Source of the DNA: Bacilli bacterium
GTDB taxonomy: Bacteria > Bacillota_I > Bacilli_A > RF39 > UBA660
NCBI GenBank assembly: GCA_022009835.1
Contig: CP091726.1
Coordinates: 434,001-498,000, forward strand
DNA length: 64,000 nt
Reading direction: 5' to 3'
Part shown: piece by piece, positions 21,441-31,880 of the stretch
Layout: every line of letters starts with the position of its first letter
Position numbering within the stretch: position 1 is the first letter of the stretch
The notes under the pieces: generated by a model
What the model saw: only the letters and a program-made list of their open reading frames with translations
Told to the model about the DNA's origin: nothing
Database searches by the model: none
Position numbers and translations under genes: made by a program

Positions 21441-22640
21441 ATTAAAGAATAATAAAATAACATTTTTTTACTTCTACATTTGGGTTATGGTGGTATTGAA
21501 ACTGCTGTTATTAATACTGCTAATAGTTTATGTGATAAATATGATGTTGAATTGGTATCATTTTATAAGCTTTAATAAAAAAATCAAACTAATAAAATTA
21601 ATGATAAGATTAAGATACAATATTTATATGATGGTTAACCTAATAGAGAACAATTTTTTTGGGTAATTTGAAGATATAATTGGTATATTTAGAGAGGGAT
21701 TTAAAGCTGTTAGTATTTTTAATTAAAAAAAGAAAGTATTGGTTATAAGATTTATTATTCATTGTGATTCAAAATATATAGTTTCTACTAGATGGGAATT
21801 TAATACTTTACTTAGTAAGTATGGAAATAATTATAGTGTTAAAATAGCTGAGGAACATCATTATCATAATAATGATAAAAAAAATATTTAAATGTTATTA
21901 AAAAAATAAGTATAATAATATTGATTATTTATTTGCTCTTACAAAAAAACATTGGAGAAAGATTATAAAGAAATTCTCAAAAAAATAATCATCATACTAA
22001 GGTAATTCTTATGCCAAACATGTTGTATGAAATACCTGATAGTATAAGTAAATTAGATACTAAAAAAAATATTATTACTGTTAGTAGATTAGACTATGGT
22101 AAGAAAAAAATGATGATATCATTAATAGTTTTGCTAAAAATTGATGATAAAAAAAACCAAAATTATATATTATTGGTGATGGAAAAAGAGTACGATAATC
22201 TTAAATTATTAATTAATAATCTTCAACTAAATGATAGAGTAATATTGACCGGTTATAAAAAAATATAAAAATGAAATAGAAGAATATATGTTGAAATCTA
22301 GTTTATTTTTTTAATGGCTTCTTTAACTGAAGGGTTGCCAATGGTTTTACTTGAAGCTATGAGTTATGGTATTCCATGTATTGCTTATGAGACTGCTAGC
22401 GGTGTTAATGATATTATTACAAATAATGATAATGGGTATGTAGTTAAGAATAGAAATGAAAAAAAGAATATATCAAATGTATTAATAAAATAATGGAAGA
22501 TGATAAATTACGCAAGAAAATGGGAAAAAAAGCGAGAGCAACAGTTGAAAAGTTTTCTAAAGATGAGATATTAAAAAAATGGTATGCTGTTTTAGATGGA
22601 GATTATGATGAGAAAGAGAAAAAAATAAAAAAAGTAATTT
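21422..22640 (+). CDS. Glycosyltransferase family 4 (GT-B)
   Basis: Reads KITFFTSTFGYGGIETAVIN at the N-terminus (donor-independent G-rich loop), NIITVSRLDYGKKNDDIINS at the start of the second Rossmann half, and MASLTEGLPMVLLEAMSYGI, the E-x7-E nucleotide-sugar motif. The start is uncertain because the first 20 codons are frame-broken. Many indels (21470, 21590, 21640, 21720, 21885, 21975, 22100-22310). It is a retaining sugar transferase of the repeat-unit assembly. Confidence 0.8.
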
Positions 22641-23884
22641 AATAATTGTTATATTATTTATTATAGTATTAGGAATATGTGGCTATTTTGGATATAAATA
22701 TGTAGTGTCAAAGAATATTACGCTGAATAAAGAAAAGATTATAGAAAAAATTACTTCGCATTACAATAAGTATGTTAAGACTAATAAGAATATAGTGCTT
22801 TATGACAAGAGTGGTAGTGAAGTTGGTCTTATTGGTAAGAATGTAGAACTGAGTCTTGATGAAATTGAAATTACTTCTGATACTAAATATTTTAAGATTA
22901 AAGATTTTGATGATGAGTATTATGTAAAATATCAAGATGTTGATAAAATAGAAACATTAACCTCATATAGTGATAGATATAAAAAGTTATATATTATTTA
23001 ATGAAAATATTGTTACTAATGATAAGACTTCTTTCTATGATGAAAAATAATAATTTAGTGTATACTTTTTAATAAGTCTTTTTGATTTACCAATTATTAT
23101 TAAGGATGATAATAGATATGGAATAGAGTTTAATAATAGATTGTTATATGTTAAGAAAAGATGAAATAAGAGAAACTAAAGAGAATAATAATACTGAATT
23201 AAAAAAATGCTAATGGAGTTCCCGTTCTTAACTATCATTTTTGCTTATGAAGATGATGATAAGACTTGTAATGAGATCATTTGTCATTCTGCTAGTCAAT
23301 TAAAAAGAACAATTTTTCTTATATTAAAGATAATAATTTCTTTACACCTACAATGAAAGAACTTGAAATGTATATAGATAAAAAATTACAATTACCTCAA
23401 AAGAGTGTAGTTATTACATTTGATGATGGTGGTAGAGCAGAAGTTGCAAAGAAATATGTTGATGAATATAAAATTAATGCGACTTTGTTTTTGATAACTA
23501 GTTGGTTTAAAAAAAGAACAATTTGAGTCTGAGTATTTTGAAATTCATTCACATGGTGATAATATTCATAATGGGGGTCTTTGCAGTGGTGGACAGGGTG
23601 GAGAAATAAAATGTATGGATCACGATAAGTTGTTGACAGATTTAAAAACTAGTCGTGAAAAGTTAGATGGAAGTACAGTGTTCTGCTATCCATTTTATGA
23701 ATATAACGATTATAGTATTAAAGTACTTAAGGAAGCTGGATTTACAATGGCTTTTGCTGGGGAATATGCTGGTGGTAAAATAAAGGTTACACCTGGTATT
23801 GATAAGTTTAGACTTCCTAGGTGGGTAATTGTTAATTATACAACTAAAAAACAGTTCATTAGTTATGTTAATGGAGGGGAGTAA
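22605..23884 (+). CDS. Membrane-anchored polysaccharide deacetylase
   Basis: A short basic start is followed by one membrane helix (LIIVILFIIVLGICGYFGYK), an outside region of about 170 residues, and a NodB-homology domain. The domain shows VVITFDDGGRAEV (catalytic Asp and metal Asp) and IHSHGDNIHNG (metal His pair), ending LPRWVIVNYTTKKQF. Acts outside on N-acetylated surface glycans. The SH3-like stretch SEVGLIGKNVELSLDEIEI lies between helix and domain. Several indels between 23000 and 23520. Confidence 0.82.
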
Positions 23885-23886
23885 AA

Positions 23887-24373
23887 ATGAAAAAAAAGAA
23901 AGTATTATTTATTTCTTCTACAGGCGGTCATTTAGAAGAATTAACACAATTAAAGGAACTTTTTAATAAATATGATTATTATATTGTAACTGAAAGAACA
24001 AAATCAAATATGAGTTTGAAGAAAAAATATCCTAAAAGAGTATCATATTTGATATATGGTAGTTATACTACTTTAGGGAAGAAGATTATATATCCATTTA
24101 AGTTATTATTAAATTGTTTTTATATCGTTATTTATATATATTAAGGTTAGACCTAAATATATAGTTTCGACTGGGGCTCATACTGCCGGTCCTATGTGTC
24201 TTATTGGTAAAATATTTGGCAGTAAAATAATATTTATAGAAACGTTTGCTAATTCTAAGACAAAGTCTAGAACAGGAAGTATAGTTTATAAGTTTGCTGA
24301 TTTATTTATAGTTCAGTGGAAAGAAATGTTAGAACTATATCCTGATGCAACGTATGGAGGGTGGATTTTTTGA
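23887..24373 (+). CDS. Alg14/PssD-like glycosyltransferase subunit
   Basis: KVLFISSTGGHLEELTQL at the start and VSTGAHTAGPMCLIGKI in the middle match the Alg14/EpsE/Cps14F membrane-bound subunit. One indel near 24125 splits it. Its stop overlaps the start of the Alg13-like partner, and together they usually add the second sugar to the lipid-linked primer. Confidence 0.87.
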
Positions 24374-24853
24374 TGATTTTAATAACATTAGGTACTCAAG
24401 ATAAACAATTTACGAGATTACTTGAGTCAGTACAAAAAGAAATAGATAAAGGGAATATAAAGGATGAAGTTGTGGTACAAGCTGGTCACACTAAATTTGA
24501 AAAGTAAGGATATGGAAATATTTGATTTAATTGATAGAGAAAAGTTTGCTGATTTAATATCCAAATGTGATTTGCTTATTACTCATGGAGGAGTTGGATC
24601 TATTATTACTGGGTTACAGCATAATAAAAAAGTTATTGTGGCTCCTAGACTTGCTAAATATGATGAGCATATGAATGATCATCAATTACAGATTACTACT
24701 AATTTTGCTAATGCTGGTTATGTACTACCGTTATATGAAGATGATGATTTAGGTGTAGTGTTAGAAAAAGCAAAAAAATTTAAACCTAAAAAATTTAAAA
24801 GTAATACTAGTAAAATGGTAAGAATAATCGATGAATTTATTAATGGTAATTAA
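24373..24853 (+). CDS. Alg13/PssE-like glycosyltransferase subunit
   Basis: Begins MILITLGTQDKQFTRLLESV at ATG 24373 and contains CDLLITHGGVGSIITGLQHN, the UDP-sugar-binding motif of the Alg13/EpsF/Cps14G subunit. About 160 aa, one indel near 24500. It works with the preceding Alg14-like protein. Confidence 0.88.
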
Positions 24854-24865
24854 TGGAGGTTAATA

Positions 24866-25871
24866 ATGAAAATATTAGTAACAGGAGGTACTGGTTATAT
24901 TGGTAGCCATACTGTGGTAGAATTATTAAATAATAATTATGAAGTAGTTATTATTGATAATTTATATAATTCTAAAAGAGATGTAGTAGATAAAATAGAA
25001 AAGATTACTGGGAAAAGTGTAGTATTTTATGAAGGTGATGTTTGTGATAAAACATTATTAAAAAAAATATTTGAAGAACATAAAATAGCGGCAGTAATTC
25101 ATTTTGCTGGTTATAAGGCGGTTGGTGAATCTGTTAAGAAGCCTATTATGTATTATAGAAATAATATTGATAGTACACTTGCTTTATGTGAAGTTATGAA
25201 AAGAATATGATGTAAAAAAAATATAGTATTTTTCTTCTAGTGCTACTGTTTATGGAACTCCTAAAAGTTTACCTATAAAAGAAACGACTGAAGTTGGTCA
25301 TGCTACTAATCCTTATGGAGAAACTAAAATTATAAATGAAAGAATACTTAGTGATTTATATTATTCTGATAATAGTTGGAATATTGCATTACTTAGATAT
25401 TTTAATCCAATTGGTGCACATAAAAGTGGTTTAATTGGGGAATCTCCTAATGATATTCCTAATAATTTGATGCCTTATATTGTTAAAGTAGCTACTCATG
25501 AATTGAAAGAATTATCAATATTTGGTAATGATTATGATACTATAGATGGTACTGGAGTAAGAGATTATATTCATGTTGTTGATTTAGCTAAGGGCCATAT
25601 AAAGGCTGTAGAATGGGTAATTAACAATAATGGAATTGATACTTTTAATTTAGGTACTGGTAACGGATATAGTGTACTAGAATTAGTTGAAGCTTTTAAA
25701 AAATATAATAATGTTGATGTGCCATATAAAATTATTGGTAGAAGAGAAGGAGATGTTGCATCTTGTTATGCTGATGTTTCTAAAGCTAAAGATGTACTTA
25801 ATTGGACAGCAGAGTATGGTATTGAAGATATGGTAAAAGATTCTTATAATTTTGTTAAGAATAATAAATAA
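24866..25871 (+). CDS. galE: UDP-glucose 4-epimerase
   Basis: Interconverts UDP-glucose and UDP-galactose (or the N-acetyl forms). N-terminal NAD loop GGTGYIGSHT, HFAGYKAVGESVKKP, the active-site TNPYGETK (Tyr-x3-Lys) and LRYFNPIGAH are all present. C-terminal RREGDVASCYADVSKA. About 335 aa with indels near 25205 and 25222. Ribosome site TGGAGG. It supplies sugar nucleotides to the glycan locus. Confidence 0.94.
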
Positions 25872-25882
25872 TGTAAAAATAT

Positions 25883-25922
25883 AAAAAGTAAACATAATTG
25901 AGAAAAATGTGTTTACTTTTTT
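25883..25922 (+). terminator. Terminator of galE / glycan operon
   Basis: AAAAAGTAAAC (25883-25893) pairs with GTTTACTTTTT (25911-25921). Confidence 0.8.
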
Positions 25923-26048
25923 GTAATTTAAAATATAAAATTGTAAATTTATCTTTTGTTTACTTATATATTATCTAAATATAATTGATAAAAAACTTAA
26001 TATGTTATATAATATAAATGTATTGATTTTTTTGAGTAGTTGTATTAT

Positions 26049-27113
26049 ATGGAAATAACAAGAGTATTATTGATGGTAGGTGTTACATTTGTTTTTGTGG
26101 CATTATTTATACCAGTAGTTAAGAAAATAGCAGAGTTTATAGGAGCAATGGATATTCCTAATGAGAGGAAAGTACATAAGGTACCTATACCTAGATTGGG
26201 TGGACTTGGTATATATGCTGGATTTTTATTAGGATATATGTTATTTGGTATTCATTCAGTTCAAATGAATGCTATATTAATAGGTAGTTTTATTATATTG
26301 GTAACTGGTATTTTTGATGATATTAAACCAGTACCTGCTAAATGGAAGTTTTTAGCTCAAATAGTTGGGGCTTCTATTGTGCCTTTATATGGTGGAATAC
26401 TTCTTCAAGATATATCGGCATTTGGATTATATATAGATTTTTGGTATACTTGCGTATCCAATAACTATTATTTTTTTATAGTAGCTATAATTAATTGTAT
26501 TAATTTGATTGATGGATTAGATGGATTATCTTCTGGTATTGCTAGTATATATTTTTTTAACTATAGGTATTATTGCTATGCTTCTTAATAATTCTAATGG
26601 TTTGGATATATTACTTACATTTATAATGCTTGGTAGTACTTTAGGGTTTTTAGTACATAACTTTAATCCTGCTAAAATATTTATGGGTGATTCTGGTAGT
26701 ATGTTTTTAGGTTATATAATAGCGGTTATTGCTTTACTTGGTTTTAAGAATATTACTCTTACTTCCTTTATTGTACCAATATTATTACTTGCTATTCCAA
26801 TTATGGATACTTTATTTGCTATACTTAGAAGATTAATTAATCATAAGCCACTTGGTGAACCTGATAAGAATCATTTACATCATCAGTTATTAAAACTTAG
26901 ATTATCTCAAAGAAAAAAACAGTTCTTATTATATATTTAGTTGATATTTTATTTGCTACTGCGTCTATTTTATATGCTATTGGTAATAAGATGTTAGGTA
27001 CTAATATGTATGGTATAATTATTTATGTAATACTTTTTATATTAACTTTATTGTTAGTATTAAAGACTAATATTATATGGAATCATGATAAGAAGAAAAC
27101 TACGGATAAGTAG
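26049..27113 (+). CDS. MraY/WecA/TagO-family glycosyl-phosphate transferase
   Basis: Integral membrane enzyme that joins a sugar-1-phosphate to undecaprenyl phosphate. FDDIKPVPAKWK, NLIDGLDGLSSG, FMGDSGSMFLGY and the HLHHQLL loop are all diagnostic; the sequence is nearer to WecA/TagO than to MraY. About 350 aa with about ten helices. Frames break near 26440-26475, 26550 and 26915. It is the likely priming enzyme for the polymer built by the upstream genes. It has its own terminator. Confidence 0.88.
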
Positions 27114-27121
27114 TTTTTTTG
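27096..27121 (+). terminator. Terminator overlapping the gene end
   Basis: AAAACTAC (27096-27103) and GTAGTTTT (27110-27117) with T run; the TAG stop is part of the right arm. Confidence 0.82.
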
Positions 27122-27175
27122 TTGTTTTCCTTTTTAAAAAGAATGTTATACTTATTATGATTGGAGGTATGAAAT

Positions 27176-27839
27176 ATGAAATTAAGTGGTATTTTAGATA
27201 TTAATAAAACAATATGTAAAGAGTTGTTTGAACATAGTAATTATCCTTGGGAGGTATTACCTAAAATTAGTGAGTATATTATTACTTTAGGTAATAGTTT
27301 GGATGAGAATAATTATACTGAAATTGAAGAGCATATTTGAGTTGGCTCTAATGTAGTAATTGATAAGTTATCTACTATTACTGCTCCATGTATAATTGAT
27401 AATGATACTATAGTAAGGCCTGGGGCATATATAAGGGGTAATGTAATAATAGGAAAGAATTGTGTAATTGGAAATAGTACAGAGATAAAAAATGCTATTA
27501 TTTTTGATAAATGTCAATTACCACATTATAATTATGTAGGTGATTCTGTTTTAGGCTATCATGTTCATTTAGGAGCAGGTGTTATACTTAGTAATTTAAA
27601 AAGTGATGGTATGAATGTTGATATTAGATATAAGGATAAAAAGATTTCTACAGGAATGAGAAAAAAATGGGTTCTATAATAGGTGATAATACTGAGGTTG
27701 GTTGTAATAGTGTATTATATCCAGGTACTGTTGTTGGTAAAAATACTAATATTTATCCTTTAACTAGAGTGAGAGGTATAATAAATAGTAATAGTATTTT
27801 TAAAAGATGAAAAATGTTTTTGGTAGAAAAGGAGAATAA
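27176..27839 (+). CDS. Left-handed beta-helix (hexapeptide) nucleotidyltransferase/acyltransferase-like protein
   Basis: About 220 aa with hexapeptide repeats (IRGNVIIGKNCVIGNSTEI, GDNTEVGCNSVLYPG). HYNYVGDSVLGYHVHLGAGV matches the C-terminal half of GlmU-like UDP-GlcNAc pyrophosphorylases and stand-alone relatives. Starts at ATG 27176 behind TTGGAGG. Codon 55 is TGA (27338-27340) where the family has Trp (HI-W-VGSN). Indels near 27661 and 27805; a corrected tail ends GRKGE at 27839. Directly before glmM, it may supply UDP-GlcNAc precursors (inference). Confidence 0.68.
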
Positions 27840-27842
27840 GTA

Positions 27843-29204
27843 ATGAAAAAGATTATTCGGTACTGATGGTGTAAGAGGAGTTGCTGGGGTTGAATTAACT
27901 TCAAATCTTGCTATGGAAATAGGAAAAGCTGCTGCTTATGTTTTAACAAGAAATAAAGATAATGTAAAGGTTATAATTGGTAATGATGGAAGAGAATCTT
28001 CAGATATGTTAGTGGCTGCTTTAAAGGCTGGTTTATATTCGTTAGGAGTATCGGTATTAGATGTTCAATTAATTCCAACTCCTGCTATTTCGTATTTAGT
28101 AGAATATTATAAAATGGATGCTGGTATTATGGTTACTGCTTCGCATAATTCTTATGAATATAATGGTATAAAAAAATATTTGATAGTAATGGCTATAAAT
28201 TACCTGATGAAGTAGAGGATGAAATAGAAAAATGTATAAGAGATGATTTTGATTATCCTGTAAGTAAGATAGGTAGACCATTAAAAGAAAGAGATGCTAC
28301 TAAAGATTATGGTAATTATTTACTTGATTGTGTAAAAAAATATAATCCTAATGTTTCTTTTTCTTCTTTAAATATAGCAATAGATGCTTCTAATGGTGCT
28401 GCTTCTAATGTTAGTGAATATGTATATTCTAAATTGGGATGTAATTATTATATAATAAATAACAGGCCTAATGGAACTAATATTAATGATAAATGTGGTT
28501 CAATGTACCCAGAGGTATTGGGGGAATATGTAGTTAAAAATAAATTAGATGTTGGTGTTTGTTATGATGGTGATGCTGATAGGGCTATTTTTATTGATAA
28601 TTTGGGTAATATTATTGATGGTGATTATGCTATGTCTATAATTGGTTTAGACTTAAAGAAAAAAAGATAAGTTGAATAATAATACTATTGTTGGAACGGT
28701 AATGAATAATTTAGGATTTATTAATTTTTTTGTAAAGATAATGATATAGATTTTATTGCTACAAAAGTAGGAGATAGATATGTATTAGAAGAATTAAAAT
28801 TGGGTGGTTTTTTTCATTAGGTGGTGAGCAATCTGGACATGTAATTTTAAAAGATTATGCTAATACTGGTGATGGTGAATTGACTTCTTTAATATTATTT
28901 TCTATATTAGCAGATTCTTCTATTAAATTAAGTGATTTATCTAATATAATGATAAAATATCCTCAGGTGTTAATAAATGTTAAAATTAGTAATGATAAAA
29001 AAAGAGTGATTTTTTTATATGAATGATAAGATTAAGAATTCAATTATAAAATTTGAAGATTTGTTAGGAACAGATGGAAGAGTTTTGGTAAGACCATCTG
29101 GTACTGAACCTTTAATTAGAGTAATGTTAGAGGGAAAAGATTTAGAATTAATTAATAAATATGCTAAAGAAATAGCGGATGTTATGTGTAATGAATTAAA
29201 TTAA
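27843..29204 (+). CDS. glmM: Phosphoglucosamine mutase
   Basis: Converts glucosamine-6-phosphate to glucosamine-1-phosphate for UDP-GlcNAc. FGTDGVRGVAG at the start, phosphoserine loop TASHNSYEYNG, metal loop DGDADRAIF, sugar-binding GGEQSGH and phosphate loop RPSGTEPLIRVM. About 450 aa. Indels near 27857, 28177, 28668, 28727, 28808 and 29010. ATG 27843 behind AAAGGAG. Confidence 0.95.
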
Positions 29205-29216
29205 TTAAGAGATATA

Positions 29217-29254
29217 AATATTATAATTCTTGTTGGGAGTTATAATATTTTTTT
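29217..29254 (+). terminator. Terminator of glmM
   Basis: Perfect 10-bp stem AATATTATAA (29217-29226) / TTATAATATT (29240-29249), then T run. Confidence 0.85.
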
Positions 29255-29363
29255 GTTGTGTTATCTTTCTTTTTTGATTGACTACTAATGAAGTATATGT
29301 TATTATAAACAATAAGACAATGATAAAAGAGTTATTATATTATTTAAATGAAGGAGGTATTGG

Positions 29364-29780
29364 ATGTCAGAAGTTATAGTAAAAGATAATATACAAATAG
29401 AAAATTTAATTTATGAGATAAGAGGAAAACAAGTGATGCTTGATTTTGATTTAGCAAGATTATATGGTTGTAAGAATGGAACTAAATCACTTAATTTAGC
29501 GGTTAAAAGGTATATAAATAGGTTTCCTGAAAGATTTATGTTTCGATTAACATTGGGGGGAATATGTTACTATTCGTTCAAGGTTTCAATTTGAAACCTT
29601 GAATATAAATAAACAAAAATAGAACAAAAGTATATAAATAGTTTAGTATTAGAGTATGATGGACAAATATATGATGCTTATTCTTTACTTATAAATATAT
29701 TAGGTATGGCTAAGAAAAACAATTATAATAGATAATTATGCTAGTAAAGAGTTATTATATTATTTAAATGAAGGAGGTAT
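29364..29780 (+). pseudogene. Decayed ORF6N-domain gene (first copy)
   Basis: Codes for the first about 60 residues of an ORF6N protein (QVMLDFDLARLYGCKNGTKS, RFPERFMF) and then loses homology in frame. Shorter, rearranged pieces of the rest of the gene follow: the palindromic segment at 29577, KYINSLVLEYD, and YDGQIYDAYSLLIN around 29662. Two internal deletions relative to the next copy explain this. It is too damaged to make a full protein; the intact copy follows at 29784. Confidence 0.75.
29577..29603. repeat. 27-bp perfect palindrome in ORF6N copy 1
   Basis: The arms TTCAAGGTTTCAA and TTGAAACCTTGAA flank a single T at 29590. Confidence 0.85.
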
Positions 29781-29783
29781 TGG

Positions 29784-30639
29784 ATGTCAGAAGTTATAGT
29801 AAAAAGATAATATACAAATAGAAAATTTAATTTATGAGATAAGAGGAAAACAAGTGATGCTTGATTCTGATTTAGCAAAATTATATGGTTGTAAGAATGG
29901 AACTAAATCACTTAATTTAGCGGTTAAAAGGCATATAAATAGGTTTCCAGAAAGATTTATGTTTCAATTAAATAATGATGAAATAAAGTGCTTGCGGTTT
30001 CAATTTGAAACCGCAAATGCAAGTAACATGAGTAGGACATTACCTTATGTGTTTACTGAGCAAGGTGTTGCTATGCTTAGTGCTGTATTAAAAACTGATG
30101 TTGCAGAAGAAGTAAGCATAAAAATTATGGATGCTTTTGTAGCAATGAAAAAGATTATAAGTAATTCATTAATAGAACAAAAATATATAAATAGTTTAGT
30201 ATTAGAACATGATACTAATATTAAATTACTTCAGCAATCTTTTTGATGAATTTAGTTCTAAAGAAAAAAAGTTAATCATATTTTTTTATGATGGACAAAT
30301 ATATGATGCTTATTCTTTACTTATAAATATATTAGGTATGGCTAAGAAAGAAATAATTATAATAGATAATTATGCTGGTAAAGAGCTCTTTGATATTACT
30401 AAGAATATTATGGTTAATATTAAAGTGTATACTAAAAATATAGATGAGATTGCGATAAAGAAATATAGACAGGAATACTCAAATATAGAGATAATAAATA
30501 CTGATATATTTCATGATAGATTTATTATATTAGATAATAGTGAGTTATATAATATTGGTAGTAGTTTAAAAGATATAGGTAAAAAAAATGTAGTAGTATA
30601 AATAAAATAGAAGATAATACTATTTTTAAAAAGGTTTGA
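29784..30639 (+). CDS. ORF6N/KilA-N-type DNA-binding protein
   Basis: ORF6N domain at residues 10-110: VMLDSDLAKLYGCKNGTKSL, NRFPERFMFQL, then SRTLPYVFTEQGVAMLSAVL, the family signature. The C-terminal part has EIIIIDNYAGKELFDI and DIFHDRFIILDNSELYNIGS, a phospholipase-D-like tail often found in this group. Such proteins come from phages and mobile elements and are thought to bind DNA. Indels near 29804, 30240, 30270 and 30590; ends about 30639. ATG 29784 with AAGGAGG. Confidence 0.78.
29992..30016. repeat. 25-bp perfect palindrome in ORF6N copy 2
   Basis: The arms TTGCGGTTTCAA and TTGAAACCGCAA flank T 30004, inside the codons for CLRFQFETANA. Same place as in copy 1, but with the outer bases changed on both arms. 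Confidence 0.85.
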
Positions 30640-30717
30640 TTAGTAGATTGGAAAAATATTTAATTGTTTTTTTCTTAATTAAAAATGTTATACTTATTAT
30701 GTAATAGAGGAGTGATT

Positions 30718-31774
30718 ATGTGGCTACGATAAAAAGAATATTTAAGGTATTATAAAGGTTTATCTTTTTAAGGAATGTTGTTTTTAATATAAATGATGTG
30801 TTATTATTTACTGAATTATCTTATATAGATTGGCATAATATTGTTTCTGAAAGTAATGATAAGATAAGTTTAAGGGATGCTTTTGATAAGTATCAGAAAA
30901 CTAAAGATGTTTATTTGAGTACTTTTATGAAAGGAAACATTCAAAATGTTAAGGATATTTATACTAGTACTAGGTATAAGGATATTTATTTGAGTAATTA
31001 TAGAGAATATGTTGATGATGAAAAACAATTTGGAGCTATTACTATTCATTTTGATGATAAGATATTTGTTTCATATAAGGGAACTAATGGTACTGTTGTT
31101 GGCTGGAAAGAGGATTTTACTTTAGGTTATGAGTTTCCTATTATATCTCAAGTATATGCTATTGATTATTTAAATGAGGTAGCTAAAGAGTTTGATAATA
31201 AAATATTTGTTGGTGGTCATTCTAAGGGTGGTAATTTAGCTATGGCCGCTGCTGGTGGGACTAGTGTTGATGTATTTAATAGGATAGTGGCTATATATAA
31301 TTTAGATGGTCCTGGTTTTAGAGAAAAGGATTTAGGTAATATTAATAAGATTATTTCTAAATTACAAATATATATACCGGAAGATAGTGTAATAGGTATG
31401 TTACTTTATAGTACTAATAATAAGAGGATTGTTAAATCTAGTGCTAATGGTATAATGCAGCATGATATAAATACTTGGGAATGTTTTGGACAGTTTTTAG
31501 TAAAAGGTAAGTTATCTAATATTAGTGTTAAGATTGATAAAAGAATTAAAGAATGGAATAAAAATTATACTGATAGGGAATTAAAAGATATGATTATTTC
31601 TTTATTTAATGTGTTAGAAGTTAATGGTATTAGGAGTTTTAGAGAATTTAAAAGGTTAAAAACTAAATCAAATACTTGGTATTATTAATGAGATAAATGA
31701 TATTGATGATGATACTAAGAAGTTATATTCTGAAACTATTAGGGATTTAATATGGATTAATAATAAAAAAATAA
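30718..31774 (+). CDS. Mbeg1-like (DUF2974) alpha/beta hydrolase
   Basis: Corrected start MATIKEYLRYYKGLSFKE at ATG 30718 behind GAGGAGTG, with indels near 30722, 30733 and 30768. The central part has SYKGTNGTVVGWKEDF and the nucleophile elbow GGHSKGGNLAMAAA (Ser within GHSKGG), then LDGPGF. This is the DUF2974 family of lipase-like hydrolases; substrate unknown. After 31680 a frame change continues NEINDIDDDTKKLYSETIRD. The end is approximate. Confidence 0.8.
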
Positions 31775-31780
31775 TTGATT

Positions 31781-31810
31781 ACAAGGAAGAAATATCTCCC
31801 TTGTTTTTTT
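31781..31810 (+). terminator. Terminator after the DUF2974 gene
   Basis: ACAAGG (31781-31786) / CCTTGT (31799-31804) and T run. Confidence 0.6.
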
Positions 31811-31880
31811 CCTTTTAAATGATGATAGAATAATCTATATGAAGAAATTATAACTTGTATAAAAAGAAATGAGGGATATT

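Larger units (their letters stand above)
29331..29890 (+). repeat. Direct repeat, 420-bp spacing
   Basis: The segment from 29331 (GTTATTATATTATTTAAATG) through the start of the ORF6N coding region recurs at 29751 with very few differences for about 140 bases. It carries the ribosome site, start codon and first about 35 codons. This shows a local duplication of the 5' part of the ORF6N gene. Confidence 0.85.

Noticed and set aside
27176..29204. TGA read as Trp (Mollicutes code 4)
   Set aside because: gpmI, ireB, spoVAD and other intact genes end in TGA and all other conserved Trp positions use TGG; the single case at 27338 is better explained as an error or mutation.
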